Part shown: one piece after another, positions 37,801 to 46,870 of the stretch
Layout of the letters: each line of letters opens with the position of its first letter
Numbering within the stretch: the stretch's first letter is position 1
Source of the DNA: Siderastrea siderea
Lineage: Eukaryota > Cnidaria > Anthozoa > Scleractinia > Rhizangiidae
DNA length: 64,000 nucleotides
Direction: 5' to 3'
Assembly (NCBI GenBank): GCA_964030785.1
Contig: OZ034973.1
Span: 2,990,632-3,054,631, forward strand
Notes under the pieces: generated by a model
The model's input: only the letters and a program-made list of their open reading frames with translations
Told to the model about the DNA's origin: nothing
Databases searched by the model: none
Position numbers and translations under genes: made by a program

Positions 37801-40017
37801 CTCCTCCGATTGTTGGTAAGAGTTTTCTCTTGGTAGTTTAGAAAATGTAGCCTGTTCCAGGTTTAGGATATAATGATGAGCAGTAATATGAGCACTGAAA
37901 AGTACCCCTTTTCCCCTCGCTTTTTCTTCACGCGGCTGTCCTCTGTCTGAATGCCTGGAATAGTCCAGTGAAAAACTAACAATCTGTGTGAATATCAGAC
38001 TTTTCGAAATGTTTCCCTCGGGTGAAATGGAAAAAAAAAAACGAAACAAAGAAAAGAACAGTACTATGGAAAACTAGTGCTCCACGGCTTTCATTTGAGA
38101 GGATACTTTGGGGTACTCTTCGCATATTCAAACGTTATTGATATTCAATAGCTTTCAATAGTATGGTCACACTTCAAGGTTTCTTTCACCTGCGGTTGAC
38201 AAGGTTTGGTGAAGCTCACAAAGGAGCGCGCGTACACAGTATACAAACCGGGAAGTGACATTCGCATGCATGCATTCGACGGCATGCATTTCGCATGCAC
38301 GATAGGAAGCCGGATGGTTTTTTGCAGAGGTTCTTATTCGCCCGCCGACACATAGCGCGACCAAGAAACATCAGCTCGCAGGGTACCTTGTACAGCAAAA
38401 TAAACATTGCCGTAGGAAGGCTTGTCCAATCATCGATAACGACTTTAGTCCATTTTTCTTTTGATATTGATATTAGCGACCTTCAGATCGGACTACGAGT
38501 ACGAGATTGAGTACGAGTACAACTTTTCAATCCCTGGTCGCGGATTCTCGTTTGTGATCTGTCCCATGAATGTCGTTCACGTAACATTCTTCGTGCTGGT
38601 CAGCAACAGGGAGGAACGAGGGCTCTGAAAACGTAGCGGTTTTGAAATTCGAAAGTCGAACTCGTACTCAATCTCGTACTCGTAGTCTGATCTGAAGGTC
38701 GCTATTGATCAACTGTTATCCCGCCTTTACATTTCAGCGCCTCACCAACCTCGCCTAGACTGGCAGATGTGGTTTGCTGCTCTGGGGAACTATGAATACA
38801 ATCCTTGGTTTGTGCATCTTGTCTTTAGGCTCCTTCAGGGACAACGGGACGTGCTGGATCTGTTGGCCAAGAACCCTTTCCCTGATAGAGCCCCTACATA
38901 CATCAGGGCCAAGCTTTATAAGTACCATTATACGGAGTTGCCAAGGGACATTTCCTCGCTCTCTGATGTCCTGCATAACAACAGGTTAGTAATGGCAATG
39001 CGGCGATCTAGATTATTAAGTTCTGAAGGTGTTTTTGTTTTTCGGAGCCCTGGTCGGTGCATTCGTGTTGCTTTTGTGTTTTTGTTTTGGTTCTTAGACA
39101 TTCTACACGAAGTCTCTCCACATGAGAAAATCTCAGGAGTATTTGCTTCGAGCTCTGATTTCTTCTTTCAGTATTCTGTGTTTGTTGTGACTGGCTAGGG
39201 TAATCGTTTGGTTTTGGTCTTACGTCACTCTACTAAAGTCTAAATAGCGTCTAACACTAGGGACCGTTCACAACTCCAAGGAAATGACATGCTTCTAGTG
39301 AGAAGCGCGCGAAAACACGCAACCCATGTACAACCGTTTCCAAGCGCTGGAAACACGCTACTATCATTCACTCACGCTTTTTGCATTTCTGTTACGGTTT
39401 TTTTTTCTCGCAGACTGGTAAAGAACTGGTGGTGGCGGGAGAGTGTGAGGGAGTACTTACCCATCTTGGCTGTTAATGAACCGTCGCTGATCAACTGGCT
39501 AAATCAATATGGCTACGCTAAGGTTTGTATTAAGTTAGAGTAACTTTGCTTTGAAAAATGTCACATCGCCAGTGCGTGTTGAAAAACGCGCTCGTACCCT
39601 AAGAAGTTGCCTTCAGAAAATTATCACACATTGAGTTTCTGTTGCCATCCGAAATGTCATTTTGGCGAACATTTAGAAACTGAAGCAACGCAATGCATAT
39701 GAAAGTATGACAGGCTTTAATTTGAGTGCAGTTACAGTAAGAACTCCCCTATTTAGCATAATAAACACCGCTACAGAAAAGTGCTGCTCGGTTATTTCAT
39801 TTGAACGGTCACACTTTGGCTTTCGTCGAATTTCTGATCTACTGTAATTGTTCTTTTTTTGCAGGACGATCCATGGCCCGAGCGACCATCAGGGCGTCTT
39901 TACAGAGCAATCAAGTACCTCCGATCAATCGTTCGAACACTGGACGCAGTGCGATTCATGTGGTCGTTGTTTGCTTGTGGAGTGCTGATGCGATTCCTCA
40001 AGTTTCGAAAGCGATGA
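28876..40017 (+). CDS. LMF2: Lipase maturation factor 2 (LMF2-B), about 18 exons
   Basis: This ER membrane folding factor for lipases follows the vertebrate LMF2 layout. Exon 1 (28876-28979) encodes [19 protein letters not shown]. Exons follow at 29085-29135 ([11 protein letters not shown]), 29847-30049 ([20 protein letters not shown]), 30138-30166, 30269-30349 ([16 protein letters not shown]), about 31262-31413 ([24 protein letters not shown]), 32018-32092, 32219-32297, 32563-32688 ([18 protein letters not shown]), 33130-33282, 35851-35959, 36071-36168, 36937-37051, 37564-37635 ([15 protein letters not shown]), 37761-37815 ([11 protein letters not shown]), 38739-38983 ([20 protein letters not shown]), about 39413-39522 and 39865-40017. 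The stop TGA is at 40015-40017 after a basic tail (FLKFRKR). The sum is about 670 codons. Exon lengths 51 and 29 are shared with LMF2-A, which shows common descent. It lacks the ShKT exon. Confidence 0.93.
31500..31800. repeat. GATCCTA / TAGGATC-rich segment
   Basis: The words GGATCCTA, GATCCT and AGGATC occur more than a dozen times in both orientations over 300 bases of an LMF2-B intron. Many can form short hairpins such as AAGATCCTGTAGGATCTTAC. No gene is present. Confidence 0.6.
33992..35590. mobile_element. 1.6-kb fold-back element with GGATC-repeat ends
   Basis: The left end reads CCGTTGACAAAATCTGGATC followed by GGATCGGATCGGATT and CTGACAAAACC units. The right end is its inverse, ending GGTTTTGTC-rich and finishing ATCCGGGTTTTGTCAACGG. 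The inner flanks also pair: CTAGAGGGAGAGATCCAAGCGG near 34,300 against CCGCTTAGATCTCTCCCTCTAG near 35,220, and AACAATGATATCAAGATAA against TTATCTTGATATCTTTG. The arms are several hundred bases long. It sits in an LMF2-B intron and encodes nothing recognisable. Confidence 0.7.
38475..38703. mobile_element. 229-bp MITE
   Basis: The left end AGCGACCTTCAGATCGGACT, with ACGAGTACGAGATTGAGTAC, is matched by the right end ACTCAATCTCGTACTCGTAG and TCTGATCTGAAGGTCGCT. The inverted termini are about 45 bases. It lies in an LMF2-B intron just before the [11 protein letters not shown] exon. Confidence 0.82.
39130..39240. repeat. Partial copy of the 27,953 element
   Basis: TTTGCTTCGAGCTCTGATTT, GTGTTTGTTGTGACTGGCTA and GGTTTTGGTCTTACGTCACT match the right half of the element at 27,953-28,238. 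The left half is missing. Confidence 0.55.
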
Positions 40018-40310
40018 TCATGAATCAAGAGTACGAGTCGCTGTTAAGGCTTGGGCACCCGTTGCGCGCAACATGCCGGAAATATAAAGCGCGAGGAAAA
40101 AGAATCAGTGTTGGGCATAAAAAAACGTGACCATTTTATTTTTGGCGGGCAGAGAGGGGCAGGGGGGGGGGCTTGGCAACTTTTTTCTTCGCGATTTGTT
40201 TTCTGTTTTCTGTCACTAAAACCTTCGCATGAGTTTTCTTTCATAAGATATTTCTTTGCTTCCTTTCGCTGTGCACGATTTTCTGTTTCTTTTGTGCAAA
40301 AGCCTTGAAG

Positions 40311-42255
40311 GAGGGTGCTAATGGGGTTAGTAGTTAACTGACAATTGGCCAAAATAATAGTAGTTGACCGACATTTGGCCAAACAATTAGTAGGTAACTG
40401 ATAAATTAAAAGTCAACAGTTAACTGACATTTTATTAATTATACTGAATACGATTGTTGATGTTTTGAAAGCAACAAAGATTTTCTTAACAACGAGGCTA
40501 TTTCGTGGCATTTACCTGTCACGCAGCATGACCTGGTAGCGGTATTCACTGTTATTTGGGTTACTTCCAATGCAAAAGTGCCATGCCAGCCAAGAGGGAG
40601 CGTAAATTGGACCTTGATCTCTGTGATGGCTTTGAGTGGCGTGGTCAAAGTAGACTGTGTGACAGACGCAGAAAGGGGTCGGAGGGAAAAGGGTTCTCGA
40701 TGGCGGAGGGGAGAGGAAAGGAGTCATGCAGGCCTTCCAACCCCATTTTATAACTATGTTGAATGGAAATTGAGAAACACGAATTTCGAGTACTTAAGGT
40801 GGCCGAACACAGTTTTCTTGTACCTATGCATTATTAGTCGTTATTTTCAAACCGCACTGGCAATTGGGCGGCCAAAATTAGCAAGGTGCAAAATCGGCTA
40901 AAAAATATTATATTTTGATATGTTATATTGGACTAAGTACCGTTGCCATGGCAACGTAGCTGGCAATAAACCAGCATTAAATAATGGGTCCGATTTATTT
41001 TCGGAAATCGAATCGATAGATTTTTTCCATCATTTGTCCCTAGGAAAATCGGGAAAATACTGCCCTATTGACACTGGTCTGGTGAATTATGTCAGAGAGA
41101 TCTTCTGTAATTTTGTGTTTTGTATTTCAACGTTTTCTGGACATGTCCTCTGTCGGATTTCAATTTTCGTGTACAGGCGAGTTAAGCATGTTCTGAACTA
41201 TTATTCTACCAAATTTCCGTAGAAAACAGTGCAGTCACACTTTTCTGGTTAACTGCGCATGCGTTGCATTTGACAGGGTCTCGCTCTTTCTCGATCGATA
41301 CAAACAATCCTGGAGAGGCAGGGTCAAATAGTATTACCTTTTAATACATTGAAAAACAAACGTTTTTTACACATTACAAACTGTTTGATTGTTAAGAAGG
41401 AATATTAAGTAATTCTGACCAATCACGATTTTGGCGAAAGTAAAATGCGGCCTGAAACAATGGCCTGGTAGTGGGCGCGCCCTCTCCATTCCTTTCGAGC
41501 TCCGCCCTCGTTGTTCGCTTTCGCGAATAATTTCAACCCTTTTTCCCCCCCTTTCCGTGCCTGCCATGCAAGCTATGGTCATCTCGATGAAAACTTAGAA
41601 TAAGCTATTCTAAGCTTTTATCAAGATCATGACAAAGGGTCGGCATTCGAACGATACAGAGATCGCGTGCCGTTTGACTTGGCGAAACACAATTCAGTGG
41701 ACATAGTATGTAAACATTTGACAGATTTTATGGGAATTTTACAACAAACGGTAAAGTTTAAACTCGGTGCGTTTGACTTGACGCTGATCCAATTAGATAT
41801 TTGACTGTCCAGCACGCGAACGTGGGTTGACCTCGTTTGGCCTGATTTAGATCTCGTCAATAATTGATTACGGGTCAGAATGACAGACCCTCTGAGCAGA
41901 CTAAAACAACTTTCTCATCTTTCTCAATAGTTCGGACTGTCTTTCTCTTTCATTATGAGTAAGATTTCTGATTTGATTGTTGTTTTTTTTTTAATAATTA
42001 TTTTCATGTCTGGAAATTGTAATTTATTTATTGATTTGAGTAAGGTCCACCCTCAAGGATGATTGACGTGCTGAAGTGAGGAAAAATTCGGGTTATGAAG
42101 CAATAATTTTCGATGTAAGAAAAGGAAAGTTAATAGCTAACTACAATATTTAGTACGTAGTTAACTGACAATTGGCCGAAAAATTAGTAGTTAACTGACA
42201 TTTGGCCGAAAAATTAGTAGTTAACTGACAATTGGTTACCCCCATTAGCACTCTC
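40311..42255. mobile_element. About 1.9-kb element with short TIRs and subterminal repeats
   Basis: GAGGGTGCTAATGGGGTTAG at the left is matched by the inverse of TTACCCCCATTAGCACTCTC at the right. Just inside each end lie about three copies of TTAGTAGTTAACTGACAATT(GGCC), in the same orientation at both ends (about 40,325-40,435 and 42,140-42,235). No transposase frame is evident, so it is probably a non-autonomous DNA element. Confidence 0.6.
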
Positions 42256-44855
42256 TTGAAGATATTTCACTTGTTCAACCCCCGCCCCTCCCCTCCTCGC
42301 TAAAATAAACTGGGCTATCCCTATGGTGTAATTTCACGCGTCGTGCGTCATGGTTTCATACGCAGTCGTGATTTGGGCTGTCACTAGGCTTGGAAAAATT
42401 CTGCTCGTTAATTGGCGCCGCGTAGCTCGGAAGTAGCCAGTGCGATTCAAGATTTTGCGCTCTTTGGTTTTGGTTGTGTGAATAGTAGACGAAATCCTTT
42501 TTACCATATGACATGTTGAAAAGCAATCTTATTTTAACGATGCATATAAATATAGATTTACGTCGTTTTCAGTAGGGAACATAGTTTTGCGCTGATTTTT
42601 AAGACCTTATGTTAACTTTAGGTAGGAAGATATAGAAGAGAATTTGGGAATTATAGTGTCTTGCAAAGAAAGGCGTTAAAAGCTATGAATTTTTTCAAGA
42701 ACTTTTCAGTGATAAATAGACAGCAAATAAAAGATACATGTATTGAAAACAAATCAAATATATACGAACTGACTAGGAATGAGAATCTCCTGTTTTTTGT
42801 TTGTTGTTGTTGTTGTTTTCCTTTTTTTAGGCATCCTCCCGTTAGAATCTTATGCAATCAATAAATATATAAAAAGAACTACTAAAAGCAAAACCACAGC
42901 GACAAACCAGTGAGGAGGGCCGGATCTTGTGTAGACCTGGATCAGTAAAAATCTTGAAGACTTAAGTAAACAACAGTAAACCGATCCTTACGGCGAGAAG
43001 ACTGAGAAATATAAATTGAGACAGAAATAAAACAAAGTGATGTATTTGCCCCATGTTTCGGTTTGCAAAACAAACCTTCTTCGGGGGCAAAAAAAGTAAC
43101 GTGAATACAACTACAAGATGACAGTTACATTTTGAACAAATGTACTTGCGTCGAAGACAAACAAATAAGGTTTATAAACTAACCAAGGAAGTCTTATTAA
43201 TGGGGACATTAATTTCGCGGTTGATGTCCCAAGGCAGCTATTATTATACGCCAATGCCTTTATGTTTTCGCGGGATAAAGATTCGCTGGATAGTCCATGG
43301 ACCAAGTGGGAAGACTGGTTAAAGTGCAACGCGTCCAGTACGAAAGATTCAGTTTAACTGTCAACAATATGAACTCTTGAAATAACCGAGTAGCAGCGCA
43401 TCGTGAGAAAAGCAAATGTGAACGGAGGTAGCTTGCGCTATCCAGTAATCACCTTTCAGCTATGCCAGAATTTAAATTACCATTACATTTCCGGCTTTAC
43501 TGTGAGTTAATTTCTAGAAACGTTGAACAAGGTAACGCAAATAAAATTTCGTTAGAATAAAAGGCATTAGAACTGTAAATGGTTTGAACCCAGGAGTCAT
43601 ATCATAATTCGGTAAATTGTGATCGTCCGGGTGAGTGTAGTCCTGAGAAGGACTGTTTGAGGTGACATTGACTGACGTTTCGACAACCTGAGCGGAAGTC
43701 ATCATCAGAGTCACGTGAACTGTGAATCGTCAGTAGATGTTATAAGTCTCTGGTCGTTGTCCTGATTGGTCGACGATCTCGTGATGTTATTGGTCGTCTG
43801 TCAGTTAAGCCGTGATGTTATTGGCTGTGAAGACTGTTAAACGTGATTGGTGCGTTTCGATCCGTCTTTTGTTAGTCAAATGTCCGTTGGTCTATTGTTA
43901 GTCAAATAAGTCGGTTTGTCTATTGTTTGTCTGTCTTGTGTTATTGTCGGCAATCAGTCGTTTGTAAGGTGCAGGTAGCTGTTGGCAAAGGTTCAGTGGT
44001 GTTTGTTCTAAGTTAGTAGACCAGCTTTCCAGAGTGATTCGTTGATAGTAGTCCGTACTGTAGGTAACGCATTCAGCAGAGTCCCAGTCGATTCTGTGGT
44101 TTGTTTTTAAACGGTGCTCAGCAATGCGATCAGGCTCTATTTTCGTTTCGCTCGGTGAAACATTCAGGCGGGACGGGCGAAACGAAAAATAGAGCCTGAT
44201 ACAATTCTTCTACGGAACGTCTGCCGCCCACTTTTTTTGATTGATTGACATTCAACAAAACAGCCAATCAAAATTTCTTCTGCTTGCACGATCCTCGGTA
44301 TACAAATTTCCCATAACGGCAATTCGCAGAAAGTCACTTAAATGTCGGCAAAATAAGAAAATCATACGCTACGATATATCTTCTAGGCACAAGTACTCAA
44401 ATTTACACGATTGCTAACTTGAAGGTTCCGGTACTGTACATGGTTGCTCTGTCTGAGCTGAAACTGAATGAAAATTCAAAACACGACGAGGTTGTCATGT
44501 ACCAAAATATACTTGCATGCTTGAATCATTTCCCATTTCAGGTGGTATCCGTAAATATTCTCTTCCCATTTGTCACCGATTTTCTGCGTAAAAACCCTTG
44601 GGCAATTAAGAGAAATACCTTCAGTTTCATTCTTTAGAATAAAGATATAAATAAAACCGTTTATAAACAAAGGAGTATTTTGTAATTTAATTCGAGAAGT
44701 GATAAATATTTGAAATTAGCAGCGAATTTTATCTCTAAGCGCAAGCAGCAGCGAATTTTAAAACGAAGAACATTTATTATAAAACTAGTCAGATCCTTTG
44801 ATGTCAATGTCAGAGACCAATAAAACGACATGAATGAATAAACTGAAAATCGTTA
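42256..44855. other. Intergenic spacer, no gene seen
   Basis: No frame here looks coding. Near 43,055 a hairpin word CATGTTTCGGTTTGCAAAAC is followed by AAACCTTCTTCGGGGGCAAA. Near 43,670, GACTGACGTTTCGACAACCT resembles ends of dispersed invertebrate repeats. GTTATTGG words recur at 43,790-43,840. A hairpin lies at 44,129-44,200. Confidence 0.5.
44129..44200. repeat. 72-bp hairpin
   Basis: ATCAGGCTCTATTTTCGTTT at the left is the inverse of AAACGAAAAATAGAGCCTGA at the right, separated by a short GC-rich loop. Confidence 0.85.
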
Positions 44856-46249
44856 TTTTTTTTTTTTTTCAATAGAAAAAAAAATAAAGGAAAAAATACA
44901 CACAACAAATCGTCGAAATATACAAAAAAAAATATACAAATACAATTATTAGCACACTAAATTTAAAAACACACTAAATTCAAAAATTACAAATTACAAT
45001 ACTATTACTCGTCTTTCAATACACTCTTTTTTAGTAAATCGCTTCAACTACACTTAAATTTTTCGAAGTTGTATTTAAATTTTACATTGGCTAAAAATTC
45101 ATTTAATGACAGCTCTCTATTTAATAATTTCTGATTGTATAGATAATATTTCGCGTATAAAAAGGTGAAGTTTAACTTTCTAATAATATCTACCGGTAAT
45201 TCTTTGTTTATATTATCCTTGTCTTTACCGAAGATTAATTCAGTTGGGGAAAGGGTGAGAGAGGTGGCATTTTCTTTATTAAACCATTTTATCACCTCTG
45301 CGAAGAATAATTGGCTCCAATTACAATTGTGGAAAGTGTGAATTATGGAGTCGTTCAATTCACAATATGGACACTTTGCGTCCTCTGCCACACCAAAAAG
45401 AAATAATTCCTTTTTGGTGACTACTATTCTGTGTAAGAGTTTGAAGTAAAATTCCCTAACCTTATTATCTCTACATACGTTCCTTACGCGACTAAAAAAA
45501 GGTTGTAGAGATCCTTGGCCAACTTGCAGATCTCTTTCCCATTTAGAGGTGGCCTTCGGTTCAATTTTTTCTTTATTTACAAGGAGCTGGTAGTAGTCTT
45601 TGTTTTTCATTTTAGTTAAGTTGATGGAGGTCTCTGGGGAGAGGTGAAACATAGTGCTTGACAACAAACCTGCTTTGTCTACGGGGTATGACATTGCACG
45701 TTCTACAAGATGCCTGGGTATTGCAGAAACTACTTGAAAATAAATGAGAAAGTTGCATCTTAGATCATATTTTTGAACAAATTCTGTGTAGGAAAGGAAC
45801 TTCCCGTCTGATTTTAGAAGGTCTCGTACGAGATAAATGCCTCTATCAAACCAGTCCCTATAAAAAATAGTGCGACCGTTGATAAGAATGTCTTTGTTGT
45901 TGAATAGAATTAATTCCTGACCGGACTGGTTTGGAAAAGATTCCTTAATTTCCAGAAAATACAAGAGAATTAATTTGTAGAACTGGGGCAGATCGATCTG
46001 CTCTAGGAAATGTTTGTCATAGTTGCATCGTAATAGAAAGTTTAAACCGCCGCATTTTTCAAAAAAGTAATTAGGAATCGTCTTCCAAGATTCCCTGCAG
46101 GTTGGCTCATCGGTTAGAAGTCTGGAAATCCAAGCTAACTTTAGTGATTTTGCTAAGACATCTATACTAGGAGCCCGCAGACCACCTTGGTCATAATCTA
46201 AGATCATCAATTTACGCTTAAGTTTGTCCTTTTTATTTTTCCAAATAGT
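44856..46249 (-). mobile_element. LINE fragment (L1/Tx1-like ORF2 3' part) with poly(A) tail
   Basis: On the minus strand this 1.39-kb fragment contains the C-terminal part of a LINE ORF2, an AT-rich 3' untranslated region and a 14-base poly(A) tail (T-run at 44856-44869). The reading frame is open up to about 46246, where it meets the presumed Polinton terminus. The 5' part is absent from the left side of that junction. This suggests that the Polinton cut into the LINE and that the missing part lies beyond the right end of the window. Confidence 0.75.
45044..46246 (-). pseudogene. LINE reverse-transcriptase ORF2, C-terminal fragment
   Basis: The frame starts inside the protein with WKNKKDKLKRKL before the first methionine at 46210, followed by LDYDQGGLRAPSIDV, a hallmark of the region after the thumb of L1-clade reverse transcriptases. 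Near the C-terminus, CPYC...IIHTFHNC fits the zinc-knuckle (zf-RVT type) that ends such ORF2 proteins. The catalytic RT core and the endonuclease are missing, so it cannot retrotranspose. About 400 codons remain, with no stop inside. Confidence 0.85.
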
Positions 46250-46333
46250 AGTAGGGGACGCTCACATAGCACTCGTTCTGGCTTCTGATTGGTCGAGAGG
46301 AAATCAATGACGTCACCGGAACCGGAAGTGTCT

Positions 46334-46449
46334 GGAACCGGAAGTCACGTGTTTTTAAGAGGGGAAACCGCTGACCAGGTGTAAAAAAGGGATCGCGGGC
46401 CCATGGGAACCGGAAGTCACGTGTTTTAGGAGGGGAAACCGCTGAGCAG
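46334..46449. repeat. Subterminal 45-bp direct repeats with ETS/E-box words
   Basis: Two copies (46334-46378 and 46406-46449) share GGAACCGGAAGTCACGTG followed by GGGGAAACCGCTGA. A partial third copy of the AACCGCTGA part is near 46,485. Each copy contains CCGGAAGT (ETS consensus) touching CACGTG (E-box). A further CCGGAAGT lies at 46322-46329 and a palindromic TGACGTCA (CRE) at 46308-46315. Whether these act in transcription, replication or integrase binding is unknown. Confidence 0.7.
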
Positions 46450-46639
46450 TCCAAAAAATCGATCGTGGGCTCAAGGTGGGTTAAAACCGCTGAGAAAACG
46501 CGGGCTCAAAGTCCAAAGTCCAATTTTTGGAACGGGGGTAACCCTTGGAGTGAAAACAACACAAAATGAATAAATCACGTTTATTGTTATACGTTTGTTT
46601 TTTACAATAACTGAGAAAATGGTTTTTCCTGAGTGTTCC

Positions 46640-46870
46640 TTAATGTTTAATAGAGGGTCCCCACCATTGTTTTTGACATCGAGTTATTCTTCGCCATTGA
46701 TTGTTGTCACGGATCCATTGTTGTAATTGACGTCGATATGATTGATTTCTGTTCAAAGGTATGGTAAAGGAACTGTAGAATGGGGGTGGTGGTGGTGGCG
46801 CCCAATGTTCTCGATCACAGTGATCACAATCGACGATCTTGTTTGGGCAATGTCTTTCACTGGTAGCCAT
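46640..46870 (-). CDS. Small Cys-containing protein downstream of polB, 76 aa
   Basis: The start ATG overlaps the end of polB (ATGGCTACCAGTGA contains both this start and the polB stop), so the two genes share 14 bases. The protein has a CPNKIVDCDHCDREHW motif that could bind a metal, then a run of six prolines and a Gln/Arg/Trp-rich tail. An AATAAA on the minus strand lies about 60 bases past its stop (about 46,580). I do not recognise the family. The overlap and the motif make it a plausible gene, though chance cannot be excluded. Confidence 0.5.
   Translation of the reverse strand: MATSERHCPNKIVDCDHCDREHWAPPPPPPFYSSFTIPLNRNQSYRRQLQQWIRDNNQWRRITRCQKQWWGPSIKH

Noticed and set aside
40044..40382. 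Frames just after the LMF2-B stop
   Set aside because: They are in the 3' untranslated region or the adjoining spacer and lack motifs.
45044..46210. 388-codon frame as a host gene
   Set aside because: The zinc-knuckle, the LDYDQGGL region and the poly(A) tail identify it as a LINE ORF2 fragment.
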